The position numbers and the translations under genes are program-made. A model generated the notes under the pieces. The model saw only the letters and a list, made by a program, of their open reading frames with translations. It did not search any database and was not told where the DNA came from. A DNA stretch of 56,923 nt, from assembly GCA_902796265.1 (NCBI GenBank), contig CADBOG010000037.1, positions 1-56,923 on the forward strand, in the 5' to 3' direction. Source of the DNA: an uncultured Bacteroidota bacterium (GTDB lineage: Bacteria; Bacteroidota; Bacteroidia; Bacteroidales; P3). How positions within the stretch are numbered: position 1 is the first letter of the stretch; each line of letters begins with the position of its first letter. This document shows, one piece after another, positions 27,290 to 36,912 of the stretch.

Positions 27290-28159
27290 TTGCAAGAGAA
27301 CGATATAATAAAGCAGGTGCGGCGGATTGAGATTCGTGCCAGAGGACTTTCGCAGCAGATGTTCTCGGGCGAATACCATAGCGCCTTCAAGGGACGCGGT
27401 ATGGCGTTCAGCGAAGTGCGTGAGTACCAATATGGCGACGATGTGAGGAACATCGACTGGAACGTCACGGCGCGACTTAACCATCCCTATGTCAAGGTGT
27501 TCGAGGAGGAACGCGAACTTACTGTTATGCTGCTCATCGATGTCAGCGGCTCTAACCTCTTTGGCACTACAAGCCAATACAAATCGGAGCTGGTTGCTGA
27601 GATTGCAGCAACGCTTGCTTTCTCGGCAATACACAACAACGACAAGGTTGGCGTGGTGATGTTCAGCGACCACATCGAGAAGTTTATTCCACCCAAGAAA
27701 GGTAGCAGCCATATTCTGCGAATCATTCGCGAACTGATTGGTTTCCAACCTACAGGACATGGAACCAATATTGCCGAAGCACTCCGTTACTTCACAAATG
27801 TGACGAAGAAACGCTCGACAGCTTTTCTGCTCAGCGACCTTTATGATGAGGGCTATGAGAACGCTCTCAAGATTGCCGCTGGCAAGCACGACCTCGCTGT
27901 GCTTCGCATCGAAGACCCTAGAGAGAAGGAACTGCCGCGCATAGGACTGATGCCCTTCGAGGATATGGAAACGGGCGAAGTGCGATGGATTGACACCTCG
28001 TCGGCCAACGTGCAGAAAGCCTACAAAGAACACTACCAACATTATAAAGACCAAGCTGACAACATGCTGCAAAAGTATGGCATTGACAATGTTACGATGA
28101 CTACTGGCAGTGACTTCGTCAAGCCCCTGATTGGTCTTTTCAAGATGAGGAGTTACTAA
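27290..28159 (+). CDS. DUF58 (VWA-like) protein of the Bat operon, TTG start
   Basis: A 289-residue cytoplasmic protein. It has the conserved DUF58 signature YHSAFKGRGMAFSEVREY and DVRNIDWNVTAR near residues 28-65, then a VWA-like fold with DVSGSN (MIDAS-like DxSxS), 'TGHGTNIAEAL' and 'LLSDLYDEG'. The first codon is TTG: a TAA lies just upstream in frame, and the next ATG (27359) would remove the conserved start of the domain (IIKQVRRIEIRARGLSQQMF). It lies between moxR and the Bat membrane proteins, the usual position for this partner. It probably links the MoxR ATPase to the membrane complex. Confidence 0.9.
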   Translation: MQENDIIKQVRRIEIRARGLSQQMFSGEYHSAFKGRGMAFSEVREYQYGDDVRNIDWNVTARLNHPYVKVFEEERELTVMLLIDVSGSNLFGTTSQYKSELVAEIAATLAFSAIHNNDKVGVVMFSDHIEKFIPPKKGSSHILRIIRELIGFQPTGHGTNIAEALRYFTNVTKKRSTAFLLSDLYDEGYENALKIAAGKHDLAVLRIEDPREKELPRIGLMPFEDMETGEVRWIDTSSANVQKAYKEHYQHYKDQADNMLQKYGIDNVTMTTGSDFVKPLIGLFKMRSY

Positions 28160-29179
28160 ATGAAACAGAAACAAATAATATTAGGCCTGTTGCTGATGGT
28201 TATGGGCATCGGTTGGTGCCAGGAAACGCAAGATAGCATTATCCGTATGCCATCGAGGAGCGAGAAAGTGGCCCTTACGGCTACAATCGACACCGGCACG
28301 ATGGTTATCGGCCAACAGCGCCAACTGCACATCAAGGCTACTAATCTGCAGAGCAACAAGCATATGCCCCCAGTTGCTTTTCCCACTTATGACATGATGA
28401 CCAATGGCGCCATCGAAGCTCTCACATCCCATTTCGACACTACCAAGACGAAAGACGGAATAGTGGAGAGCATTGAGCAGGTGGTGACGCTGACCATCTT
28501 TGACTCAGGCAGATATGCAGTTCCAGGCGTGCTGCTGATGACCGAAGAGAACGGCACCACTATGGTGCTTGCTCCTGAGGACAGCCTTTTCATGGAAGCT
28601 GTATATGCCTCAACGGCCGACACAACGAAATGTGAAGTACGTGCCGATGCAACCTATCAGAAAGAAAAGCTAACTGCATGGGATATATTGCGTTGGGTTC
28701 TTGTTGTGTTGGGTGTTGCTTGTGTTGTTTTGATTATTATAATCATTATCAGAAGCAAGAAACACCATGAACCAATCCCGTTCCTTCCCAAAGCCAAACC
28801 AGTACCTGCCGACAAGAAGGCTCTCAACGAACTTGAGGCCCTGAGACGCAAGGAATTGTGGCAGAAAGGACGCATCAAGAAGTACTATACCGACATGACC
28901 GACATCGTGCGCCGCTTCCTGCGCAACATGTATGGCATTTCGGCTGCAGAGATGACCACACGACAGACGCTGAGGGCTTTCCACGGCATAAGCGACTGGA
29001 GTGAGGAAAGCGAGAGCCTGTTGCGCCAGTTGCTGAATCAGGCAGATATGGTGAAATTCGCCAAATCAGAGCCGGCAACACACGAACACGACATGGCTAT
29101 GCAAAACGCCGTGAACTTCGTCAGAAAAGTGGCTGAAACTCATTCACTCAACAATCCCACAGTTGACGAGAAGAAGTGA
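28160..29179 (+). CDS. Bat operon single-span membrane protein (DUF4381-like position)
   Basis: A 339-residue protein. The signal sequence (MKQKQIILGLLLMVMGIGWC) is followed by an exported beta-rich domain (about 20-165), one membrane segment (WVLVVLGVACVVLIIIIIIR, about 180-200) and a cytoplasmic helical tail containing 'KYYTDMTDIVRRFLRNMYGI', a motif of Bat/DUF4381-type proteins. The ATG follows the DUF58 stop codon with no gap, which suggests translational coupling. Its role is inferred from position only: part of the Bat envelope complex. The Cys at position 20 is not in a clear lipobox. Confidence 0.75.
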   Translation: MKQKQIILGLLLMVMGIGWCQETQDSIIRMPSRSEKVALTATIDTGTMVIGQQRQLHIKATNLQSNKHMPPVAFPTYDMMTNGAIEALTSHFDTTKTKDGIVESIEQVVTLTIFDSGRYAVPGVLLMTEENGTTMVLAPEDSLFMEAVYASTADTTKCEVRADATYQKEKLTAWDILRWVLVVLGVACVVLIIIIIIRSKKHHEPIPFLPKAKPVPADKKALNELEALRRKELWQKGRIKKYYTDMTDIVRRFLRNMYGISAAEMTTRQTLRAFHGISDWSEESESLLRQLLNQADMVKFAKSEPATHEHDMAMQNAVNFVRKVAETHSLNNPTVDEKK

Positions 29180-29224
29180 GTAGTAAACGATTAGACCCTT
29201 AACTAGTAAAGTAACTATAAGAAA

Positions 29225-30199
29225 ATGTTCCATAACATAACATTTGCTCATCCCTGGCTCTTGCTGCTGCTCGCTATCGTGCCGCTTATGGTGGTATGGT
29301 ACATAATGAGAAACAAGCAGATAAAAGCTCCCGTACATATACCGTCAAGCGAGATGTTCGGTGAAGGAGGAAGGACTTTCAGACATCTGCTTTTCCACAC
29401 CCGTTTCGTGCTTAGATGCCTGGCTGTCACTCTGCTTATTGTCGCCCTTGCACGTCCGCAAAGCAAGCTGAGTCGCGAGGAGATGGAGATTGAAGGAATC
29501 GACATTGTGCTTACAATGGATGTGTCGGGCAGCATGAAGGGCGAGGACTTCCGCCCCAACCGATTGGAAGCTGCCAAAGATGTGGCACTCAAATTTATAG
29601 AAGGTCGCAAGAACGACCGTATAGCACTCGTTGAATTTGCAGGCGAGGCTTTCACTCAGACGCCATTGACAATTGACCATAACGTGCTCAACAGCCAGCT
29701 TTCCGCCATGCGTATCGGTTTGTTGGAAGACGGCACAGCCATCGGTGACGGCTTGGCAACGGCTATCAACCGCATCAAGGAGAGTGAAGCTGTTAGCAAA
29801 GTCATTATCCTGCTTACCGACGGTGTGAACAACAGAGGCTCCATCGACCCCGAAACGGCTGCCGAACTTGCAGCCGAATATGGCATAAGGCTTTATACCA
29901 TCGGTGTCGGCAGTCGTGGCGATGTGCTCTATCACGACGAATATGGACGTCCGTTCCATGCTCGTGCCGACCTCGACGAGACTTTGTTGACACACATGGC
30001 CGAAGCTACCGATGGTGGACACTATTATCGAGCTACCGACAAGAACTCGCTCGACAACATCTTTTCTCAAATCGACGAGATTGAGAAAACTCGCATCGAT
30101 GTAACTCAATACCACCAGACAAAAGAGGAATTCAAGATATTTCTGCTCCTCGCCTTGATAGCTCTTGGTGCCGAACTACTGATAAAATCTTTATTATAA
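29225..30199 (+). CDS. batA: Aerotolerance protein BatA (VWA membrane protein)
   Basis: A 324-residue inner-membrane protein. Two N-terminal membrane segments (about 10-28 and 60-78) precede a von Willebrand A domain with an intact MIDAS: DVSGS at 99-103, with downstream Thr and Asp (GTAIGDGL, LLTDGVNN). A last hydrophobic segment sits at the C-terminus (FLLLALIALGAELLIKSLL). In Bacteroides the Bat proteins were named for aerotolerance; the molecular function remains uncertain. The operon order moxR, DUF58, membrane protein, batA, batB, batC, batD, batE is complete here. Confidence 0.95.
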   Translation: MFHNITFAHPWLLLLLAIVPLMVVWYIMRNKQIKAPVHIPSSEMFGEGGRTFRHLLFHTRFVLRCLAVTLLIVALARPQSKLSREEMEIEGIDIVLTMDVSGSMKGEDFRPNRLEAAKDVALKFIEGRKNDRIALVEFAGEAFTQTPLTIDHNVLNSQLSAMRIGLLEDGTAIGDGLATAINRIKESEAVSKVIILLTDGVNNRGSIDPETAAELAAEYGIRLYTIGVGSRGDVLYHDEYGRPFHARADLDETLLTHMAEATDGGHYYRATDKNSLDNIFSQIDEIEKTRIDVTQYHQTKEEFKIFLLLALIALGAELLIKSLL

Positions 30200-30223
30200 A
30201 GAACCAACCATTAAACTTCATCC

Positions 30224-31288
30224 ATGCACTTCGAACATATAAAACTACTTTGGTTGCTTGTGATAATACCACTCATGGTGGTGATATTCATTGCCAAGCA
30301 ACGCTATAAGAAGAAACAACTGGAGAAATTCGCCAGCACCGGCCTTCTGCCGCGACTCCAGCCTTTGGCGTCGCATCGTCGTCCCGCCATCAAACTCACA
30401 CTCCTCAGCCTTGCTGTTGGTTTCCTTATCGTGGCTCTTGCCAATCCCCAGATGGGCAGCACCATTGCCGAAGGCGAAGAGAAAGGTATCGATATGGCTG
30501 TCTGCATCGACGTGTCGAACAGCATGATGGCTCAAGACATGAAGCCCAGCCGTATGGCACGTGGCCGACAGGTGGTGCTCAACTTGATGAACCGCTTGGG
30601 CGGTGACCGTGTCTCGCTGGTTGTCTTCGCTGGACGCTCATTCATCCAGATGCCTCTCACCAACGACTACAGCGCCACCAAGATGTTCCTCGAACAGGTC
30701 AATACCGACCTGATTAGCGAACAAGGTACCGCTATAGGCGATGCTATCGAGAAAGGTATGGCTACACTAGGTTATGGTGCCGATGGCGATGCTGACCAAC
30801 CTGAATGGGAACCCAACAAGAGTCGCGCCATATTGGTCATCAGCGATGGTGAGAATCACGAGGATGATGCTGTGGAAGCTGCAAAACATGCCGCAGATCA
30901 AGGCATTATGGTTTGCTGCATCGGCATAGGTTCAACGGCTGGAGGTCAGATTCCTATCGTTGACAGACGAGGCAAAGTGGTTGACTGGCGCAAAGACAAC
31001 GAAGGCAACATCGTGACGACCCACCTCAACGAAGAGATGCTCAAAGATATTGCAAAAGCAGGCAATGGCATCTATGTTCATGCTGGCAACGGCAATGCTG
31101 CTGTCGACGATATCGTCAAGAAGATTTCCACTCTCGAAAGCCAAAAGTTCGGGACAGCACAATTCTCCTCATATAAATCACAATATCAATATCCTTTGGC
31201 TGCAGGACTTTTTTTCCTGCTTCTTGAGGTGTTTATTTTCGAACGCCGCAACGCCAAAATTAGTTTCAATAAAATGATAAGAAGGTAA
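30224..31288 (+). CDS. batB: Aerotolerance protein BatB (VWA membrane protein)
   Basis: A 354-residue paralogue of BatA. It has N-terminal membrane segments (LLWLLVIIPLMVVIFIA and LLSLAVGFLIVALA), a VWA domain with MIDAS DVSNS (residues 96-100) and the matching GTAIGDAIEKG and VISDGENHEDD motifs, and a C-terminal membrane segment (LAAGLFFLLLEVFIF). It lies 24 bases after batA and 4 bases before batC. It probably forms a heteromeric membrane complex with BatA, regulated by MoxR. Confidence 0.95.
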   Translation: MHFEHIKLLWLLVIIPLMVVIFIAKQRYKKKQLEKFASTGLLPRLQPLASHRRPAIKLTLLSLAVGFLIVALANPQMGSTIAEGEEKGIDMAVCIDVSNSMMAQDMKPSRMARGRQVVLNLMNRLGGDRVSLVVFAGRSFIQMPLTNDYSATKMFLEQVNTDLISEQGTAIGDAIEKGMATLGYGADGDADQPEWEPNKSRAILVISDGENHEDDAVEAAKHAADQGIMVCCIGIGSTAGGQIPIVDRRGKVVDWRKDNEGNIVTTHLNEEMLKDIAKAGNGIYVHAGNGNAAVDDIVKKISTLESQKFGTAQFSSYKSQYQYPLAAGLFFLLLEVFIFERRNAKISFNKMIRR

Positions 31289-31292
31289 TCTC

Positions 31293-32402
31293 ATGCATAA
31301 ACACATAGCAATCATCATAATAGCCTCCTTGCTGACTTGTGGGATAGATGCTTATGCCCAAAAGGTTGATGCATTGACCCAGATGCCTAAACCTCAGCAG
31401 ACAACCCAGCCGCAACAAGCGCAGAAAGCACCACGAGCACCTCAATCTGCACAAGCACAGCGTGTACCAAGCACGCAACAGGCCGCCCCAATGCCTAACT
31501 CCCCGATGCCCAATGCCGCAATGCCCAATGCCCCGATGCAGCAACAAGCTCAACGACAAGCAGCAGGCGAGGGCAAACAGATGTCTCCAGCCGAACAGTA
31601 CCTCAAAGAGACAGCCACAGCAAAATATAAGACTCCTAGGAAGGATTCAAGGATACGCCATAAAGCAACACGCAAAGCTGTGCATTCTTTGAAGAAGAAA
31701 AACTACAGCGAAGCAGTTTCGGGTTTCCGCCAAGCTTTAAAAGCTGACAGCTCGTACGCCAAAGCTCAATACAATGTGGCAATTGCCCATTCGGGACTTC
31801 AGCAATACGATACTGCTTTGAGCTATTACCAGCGTGTGTGCGAGAACCCTAATGCAACAAAGGAGCAACGCTCTAACTCCCACTATAATGCCGGTAACAT
31901 CCACCTCCGCAAAGCTCTAGCTGTTCGCGACACGGGTGGCTACGATGCAATGAGCCTAAAAAACGCCATAGCGGAGTACAAGTCGTCGCTGCGTCTCAAC
32001 CCCACCAATGCCGATGCACAACACAACTTGTCGCTTGCCAAGAAGTTGCTTCGTCCCGAAAGTCAAGACGGACAAGGTGGCGGAGGTCAGAACCAGCAGA
32101 ATCAAGATCAGAACCAAGATCAACAAAACCAAGACCAACAGAACCAGAATCAAGACAAAAACCAACAGAATCAGAATCAAGACCAGCAAAACAAAGATCA
32201 GCAAAACCAGAATCAGCAAAACCAGCAGGGACAGCAAGGCAAGCAGGACCGCCAAAAGCAAGAACAGAGCCGTAGAGAGGCGGAGCAGATGCTCAATGCC
32301 ATGAAAAACAATGAGCAACAAACCATGAGAGCTGTCCGCATGAAAGAGGCTGAAAAAGAGCGTCGTCATGGTCAACCTGCAAGAATTGAAAAAGACTGGT
32401 AG
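31293..32402 (+). CDS. batC: BatC: TPR protein with Gln/Asn-rich tail
   Basis: A 369-residue exported TPR protein. The signal peptide (MHKHIAIIIIASLLTCGI, cleavage near AYAQ) is followed by a Gln/Pro-rich region that includes four short 'PMPN(S/A)' units, then two to three TPRs (about 135-250: SYAKAQYNVAIAHSGLQQYD..., SNSHYNAGNIHLRKAL..., NPTNADAQHNLSLAKKLL). A very low-complexity Gln/Asn/Asp tract (about 260-320) comes next, and the protein ends in the family-typical KDW. Periplasmic location is expected, as a scaffold for the other Bat proteins. Confidence 0.9.
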   Translation: MHKHIAIIIIASLLTCGIDAYAQKVDALTQMPKPQQTTQPQQAQKAPRAPQSAQAQRVPSTQQAAPMPNSPMPNAAMPNAPMQQQAQRQAAGEGKQMSPAEQYLKETATAKYKTPRKDSRIRHKATRKAVHSLKKKNYSEAVSGFRQALKADSSYAKAQYNVAIAHSGLQQYDTALSYYQRVCENPNATKEQRSNSHYNAGNIHLRKALAVRDTGGYDAMSLKNAIAEYKSSLRLNPTNADAQHNLSLAKKLLRPESQDGQGGGGQNQQNQDQNQDQQNQDQQNQNQDKNQQNQNQDQQNKDQQNQNQQNQQGQQGKQDRQKQEQSRREAEQMLNAMKNNEQQTMRAVRMKEAEKERRHGQPARIEKDW

Positions 32403-32462
32403 TTTGTTGACGACAGATGAGTGATAGAACTATATTAACAGTTGACTATTGAGTATTTTGAT

Positions 32463-34331
32463 ATGAAGTTTCTAAGTAAAATATTAATCTTTTCCTTCTT
32501 GATGATGGCTTTCAATGCCATCTATGCACAAGATGCCGTAATGAATGTGCGTTGCCGCAGTTCGGTACCTGCCGGACAGCCATTCCAGATTACATTCGAT
32601 GTCAATGCACGTGCCAGCAATTTCAAGATGCCCTCGCTCAAAGGACTGAACCTTATGAGTGGGCCAAGTACTGGTTACAGCAGCTCAATGTCGATTATCA
32701 ACGGGCAGGTGTCGCAGTCGGTCTCCTACACATTCACCATCGTCGTTGTGGCTGACAAAGAGGGTACTGCCAACGTGGGCGCAGCAAGCTGCACAGTAGA
32801 TGGCAAAAGCGTCAATAGCCGTCCCTTCAGTATCAAAATCGAGAAAGAGGCACCACAAAGTGCCAACAACCAGCAAGGCGGATGGGGACAGCCTCGTGGC
32901 AATCAGCGTCAGCAGCAACAGCAAGCTCAAGAACCAGCTAAAACAATCGACGGAAACACTCTCTTTGCTCGCGCCTCTATCAACAAGAGCAACCTCTATC
33001 AGGGAGAAGAGGCAATCATTGTGTACAAGATCTACACTCAGGTTCCTCTCACACAATTCCAGATCGACAAGCTGCCCCGCAACAAAGGCTTCTGGAGCGA
33101 GGACTTGAGCGAGAATATGACCCAGGTGAAACAGTACTCCGAGACCTACAACGGACGCCAATATCAGGTGGCAGAAATACGTCGCGGCGCACTCTACCCA
33201 CAAGAGAGCGGTAAATTGAATATCGCCCCTCTGAAAACCGACGTTGTCGCCATCATCCAAACTCGTGCTCAACGCCAGCGCACAGGAACAATACTTGACT
33301 TTTTCATCGATGACCCATTCTTCACTCCCACACAGCAGCAAGCTGTTGTCAAGTCGCTTACAAGCAACTCGATAAATGTAAATGTGAAGCCACTTCCCGA
33401 AGCACCTGAAGGATTTGCTGGCGGAGTTGGCAATTTCTCCGTAAGTGCCAAGAGTGATCTCAAAGAACTTCACGCCAACGAGGCTTTCACCTACACTGTG
33501 ACCATCAGCGGTCGAGGCAACCTGAGTCTGCTCGAAGCTCCTCATATTGACTTCCCCAAAGGTATGGAGGCTTATGAACCACGCGTGATTGACAATATAA
33601 ACAAAGGTGACAACGGCCTTAGCGGCAGTCGCACTTTTGAATGGATAATCACACCACAAACTCAAGGCGAATACGATCTGCCTGCCTTCGATTACGTTTA
33701 CTTCGACCCCTCTACGGGGGCATATGTCACAAAGCAATGCAACAAGGTGCATGTCAAAGTTAACAAATCGCTTGGCAACGCCACCTCGAAGAGCGACGTC
33801 ACCGAGCTTAACAGCGACATTCATCACATAATGAAGAACGCCAAGCTTTATTCGGCTGATAATGCTGGTCGTGTGCCGCTGCTCTTCTGGCTGGCATTGC
33901 TGATTCCCGCTTTGATAACAGCTGGTGTTGTGGTTTATGCACGCCGCCAACAGGAAATTGCAGGCGACGAGGCAAGCATGCGTCTGCAACGTGCCAATAA
34001 GCTGGCAAAAAAGCGTTTGCGCAATGCTGAGAAATATCTCAACGGAGGCAACGATGAGCAATTCTATGAAGAGATTTACAAGGCACTCTGGGGCGGTATT
34101 GCCGACAAATTCAATATTCCTTTGGCCTCTCTAAGCTCCGATACCATACGGCAGCAGATGGCCGACAAGAATGTCGAAGAGACTTTGCAGCAACAGATTC
34201 TCGACACCTTGAAGGATGTTGATTTCGCACGCTTTGCACCAGGCGATAGCAGCACCAAGAAACATCAGATATACAACGAAGCGATGGAGACAATCACCAA
34301 CATCGCAGCGATTAAGGTAAAGTTTAAATGA
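32463..34331 (+). CDS. batD: BatD oxygen-tolerance protein
   Basis: A 622-residue protein. The ATG at 32463 starts a signal peptide (MKFLSKILIFSFLMMAFN, cleavage near AIYAQ) and is preferred to an in-frame TTG at 32442. The large exported part holds several Ig-like beta domains, with the BatD signatures 'YQGEEAIIVYKIYT', 'SNFKMPSLKGL' and 'FEWIITPQTQGEYDLPAFDYVYFDP' (given in part). A membrane segment (LLFWLALLIPALITAGVVVY, about 471-491) leads to a cytoplasmic helical tail similar to that of the 28160 gene product. Gln/Asn-rich linkers lie near residues 145-165. It is a core member of the Bat operon. Confidence 0.95.
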   Translation: MKFLSKILIFSFLMMAFNAIYAQDAVMNVRCRSSVPAGQPFQITFDVNARASNFKMPSLKGLNLMSGPSTGYSSSMSIINGQVSQSVSYTFTIVVVADKEGTANVGAASCTVDGKSVNSRPFSIKIEKEAPQSANNQQGGWGQPRGNQRQQQQQAQEPAKTIDGNTLFARASINKSNLYQGEEAIIVYKIYTQVPLTQFQIDKLPRNKGFWSEDLSENMTQVKQYSETYNGRQYQVAEIRRGALYPQESGKLNIAPLKTDVVAIIQTRAQRQRTGTILDFFIDDPFFTPTQQQAVVKSLTSNSINVNVKPLPEAPEGFAGGVGNFSVSAKSDLKELHANEAFTYTVTISGRGNLSLLEAPHIDFPKGMEAYEPRVIDNINKGDNGLSGSRTFEWIITPQTQGEYDLPAFDYVYFDPSTGAYVTKQCNKVHVKVNKSLGNATSKSDVTELNSDIHHIMKNAKLYSADNAGRVPLLFWLALLIPALITAGVVVYARRQQEIAGDEASMRLQRANKLAKKRLRNAEKYLNGGNDEQFYEEIYKALWGGIADKFNIPLASLSSDTIRQQMADKNVEETLQQQILDTLKDVDFARFAPGDSSTKKHQIYNEAMETITNIAAIKVKFK

Positions 34332-34362
34332 TATAGTTTAACGGCTAAAGAGAGACGAACTC

Positions 34363-35130
34363 ATGATGAAGATATTTAAAACATTGACATTTATATCAGT
34401 TTTGGCTATCGTATTCCCCGTTTTTGCCGGAAACGACAGTCAGACAGCATTGTTCCAACAAGCAAATGCAGCTTATGACAGTGGCGACTACCAGCATGCC
34501 GTAGAACTTTATAACTCAATAGTAGACAATGGGTTCGACGGCTGGGAGCTTCGTTACAATATGGGTAATGCCTACTACAGATTGGACGAGATAGGCCACT
34601 CAATCCTCAACTACGAGCGTGCTCTACGTTTGGCACCAGGCAAAAAGGTTATCAAAGACAACCTCGCCCTTGCCCGCAGCCATACTACCGACAATATCGA
34701 GGAGCTCCCAAAACTCTTCCTCTGGGAATGGGCTCAGTCGGTGTCACAAATGTTTACCTTGAAAGGCTGGCTTATTATTTTAGCTTTGCTGTTCCTTTTA
34801 GGATATGCTGCCTTAGGCGTATTCCTTATCTCTACAGAATACAAGACACGCAAAACGGCTTTGATAGTCAATATGGTACTCGTTGTCTTGATTGTTTTTT
34901 CTGCTGCAGGCGCAACGATTTCTGCCATTAATGCGTCTAAAGATAATGAAGCTATCATAACCGAACCGCTGGTAGTTGTTAAAGGGTCACCCGACTTCAA
35001 AGGGGTTGACAAATTTGTGTTGCATGAAGGCACAAAACTCACCATAAACGACATCCAGGACGATTGGTGGCAGATTGAAATAGCCGACGGCAAAAGCGGT
35101 TGGATAAACTCTGGAGCCGAAATTATTTAG
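34363..35130 (+). CDS. batE: BatE: TPR and SH3-like membrane protein
   Basis: A 255-residue protein. Signal peptide (about 1-22); TPRs at about 30-100 (ANAAYDSGDYQHAVELYNSI, NMGNAYYRLDEIGHSILNYE); two membrane segments (WLIILALLFLLGYAALGVFL and ALIVNMVLVVLIVFSAAGA); and a C-terminal bacterial SH3-like domain (about 200-255, ending GKSGWINSGAEII). This architecture is that of BatE. It ends the classical bat set; a WG-repeat gene follows 13 bases later, so the transcript probably continues. Confidence 0.92.
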   Translation: MMKIFKTLTFISVLAIVFPVFAGNDSQTALFQQANAAYDSGDYQHAVELYNSIVDNGFDGWELRYNMGNAYYRLDEIGHSILNYERALRLAPGKKVIKDNLALARSHTTDNIEELPKLFLWEWAQSVSQMFTLKGWLIILALLFLLGYAALGVFLISTEYKTRKTALIVNMVLVVLIVFSAAGATISAINASKDNEAIITEPLVVVKGSPDFKGVDKFVLHEGTKLTINDIQDDWWQIEIADGKSGWINSGAEII

Positions 35131-35143
35131 TCAAACAAAAAAC

Positions 35144-36448
35144 ATGAAAGCCTTTAGACTTCTCTTCGTCAGCCTATTGACATCAATAACTCTTTTAGCA
35201 CAAGCCCAAAATGACAAGGAAAACGTCGTAATTGTAGACGACGAGGAATGCGGGTGCGAGCTTGTCTTTATCGACGGCATTCAAACTATCGAACGCGACG
35301 GACATTTCGGGTTCAAACGCGAGGACGGTACGGTTTTCGTAGAGCCTATCTATCGTTATGTGGGTCAGTTCACTAAGGGCTTTTGTATCGTCTATAATGA
35401 CGACATGAAGAGTGGTGTCATAAACCGCGCTGGACGCGAAGTGGTACCGTCACACTATGACGAAGTCTCGCTACCTAATGAAGGTATGATACGCGTGCGT
35501 AATGGCAATCTCTGGGGATTTTATGATACTGCCGGAAATAAGGTTATAGACTTCCAATACCGCACAGAGTCAGACTTCAGCGAAGGCCTTGCTGTAGTCA
35601 ACGTCGATGTCGACAGCTTAACGGTCAAGTATGGCTATATAAACAAAGATAATCAGATGGTTATCCCTGCCCGATATGATTTTGCCATGACCTTCAGCGA
35701 AGGGTTCGCTGTCATCAAGAACTACGACCGATACGGTATCATCGACCGCAACGGCAAAGAAGTTTTTCCTTGCAAGTATATCGGTATCACAAACATGATG
35801 GAAGGACGCTTCTTTGCCTTTGATGCAGAAACTGAGCTTGCCGCCATGTTCGACAAAAATATGAAACAGCTGACTGATTTCAAATACAACGAGATACAGT
35901 TCTACAACGAAGGCTTCTACACCGCACGTATCGGCAACCAATACACCTATCTTGACAAAAAAGGACATGAATGCTTTGGCATGTACGAAGAGCTGAGCGG
36001 CTTCTTTGACGGATACTCGATGGTTAAGAAAGATGGCAAATATGGCATAATCAATAAGAAAGGGAAAATTATACTTCCTATAGAATACGACAACAGCGGT
36101 TGGCGTACGATGGAATACATCTTCAGCGAGAATCTGGCGATGGTTGAGAAAGATGGTAAATACGGCTTCGTAAACAAACGCGGCAAAATTGTCATACCTC
36201 TGATATACGAATCGGCACAACATTGCACCGAAGGTCTTATTGCCGTGGAGAAGAATGGCGTATGGGGCTATATCGACAAAGAAGGCAACGAGGTGGGACC
36301 ATTCGAATACATGATGGCATCCTATTTCACATGGGGTCGTGCCGAGGTGGTCTACAACAACGAGACCTACAAAATCAATACCGAAGGCCAATGCGTGAAA
36401 AATTGCAAGACCTATCCTAAATCGTTAAAATTCAAATTCAAGAAATGA
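35144..36448 (+). CDS. Secreted WG-repeat protein
   Basis: A 434-residue exported protein with a signal peptide (MKAFRLLFVSLLTSITLLAQ). The rest is a series of about nine WG repeats: 'GHFGFKREDGTVFVEPIY', 'NLWGFYDTAGNKVIDFQY', 'VKYGYINKDNQMVIPARY', 'GKYGIINKKGKIILPIEY', 'GKYGFVNKRGKIVIPLIY' and 'GVWGYIDKEGNEVGPFEY'. WG repeats form beta-structured binding surfaces of unknown ligand. It sits 13 bases behind batE and its last codons overlap the RseC-like gene by 4 bases, so it belongs to the bat transcript here. WG genes are not part of the canonical bat set. Confidence 0.85.
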   Translation: MKAFRLLFVSLLTSITLLAQAQNDKENVVIVDDEECGCELVFIDGIQTIERDGHFGFKREDGTVFVEPIYRYVGQFTKGFCIVYNDDMKSGVINRAGREVVPSHYDEVSLPNEGMIRVRNGNLWGFYDTAGNKVIDFQYRTESDFSEGLAVVNVDVDSLTVKYGYINKDNQMVIPARYDFAMTFSEGFAVIKNYDRYGIIDRNGKEVFPCKYIGITNMMEGRFFAFDAETELAAMFDKNMKQLTDFKYNEIQFYNEGFYTARIGNQYTYLDKKGHECFGMYEELSGFFDGYSMVKKDGKYGIINKKGKIILPIEYDNSGWRTMEYIFSENLAMVEKDGKYGFVNKRGKIVIPLIYESAQHCTEGLIAVEKNGVWGYIDKEGNEVGPFEYMMASYFTWGRAEVVYNNETYKINTEGQCVKNCKTYPKSLKFKFKK

Positions 36449-36861
36449 GTCAAATAGCCACCCACGATGGGAAAGTGATATCTGTTGCCGACGGCGTAGT
36501 GCGTGTCGAGATGCATGTCGTCTCGGCCTGCAGCAGCTGCAAAGCGCACGAGAAATGTGCTTTTGTAGACAAGGCCGATAAGGTAGTTGAGGTAGAGACT
36601 CCCGACTGGAAAAACTATCACGAAGGCGACAACGTGGAGGTGAGCGTGAACGAAGGGCTGGGATTGCTGGCCGTATTGCTCGCCTACTTCCTGCCAGCGG
36701 TGATAATAATCGGTGCCGTCATCTTGCTATCTGTTTTCACCGACTCAGAAGCCATCGCTGCCTTGGTTCCAATAGCTTTGATTTTCATCTATTTCATTCT
36801 CCTTTACAAACTACACGACCAGCTCCAGCGAAAGTTCAGTTTTGGTATCGTGAAAAAATAA
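36445..36861 (+). CDS. RseC/MucC-type SoxR-reducing family protein
   Basis: A 138-residue membrane protein. The N-terminal part holds a four-cysteine cluster (ACSSCKAHEKCAF and neighbours; three Cys are clear), then two membrane segments (LLAVLLAYFLPAVIIIGAVI and AALVPIALIFIYFILLY). This is the RseC/MucC family, linked elsewhere to SoxR reduction and usually found in Bacteroidota next to the rnf genes. No rnf gene follows here. Its ATG overlaps the WG gene stop (ATGA), so it is translationally coupled to the extended bat operon. Confidence 0.85.
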   Translation: MSQIATHDGKVISVADGVVRVEMHVVSACSSCKAHEKCAFVDKADKVVEVETPDWKNYHEGDNVEVSVNEGLGLLAVLLAYFLPAVIIIGAVILLSVFTDSEAIAALVPIALIFIYFILLYKLHDQLQRKFSFGIVKK

Positions 36862-36886
36862 TAGTGCGTAATTCGGAAAATCTATG

Positions 36887-36894
36887 TATATTTG
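36887..36894 (+). promoter_or_regulatory. -7 element of the caspase-like gene
   Basis: TATATTTG lies 19 bases before the first candidate ATG (36913), with only a poor -33 match. It also argues against an apparent in-frame TTG start at 36892, which falls inside it. Confidence 0.5.
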
Positions 36895-36912
36895 CACATA
36901 ATATCAAAACAG

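Noticed and set aside
32685-34061. Open frame of 458 codons opposite batD
   Set aside because: Antisense shadow; batD has a signal peptide, a membrane segment and operon context.
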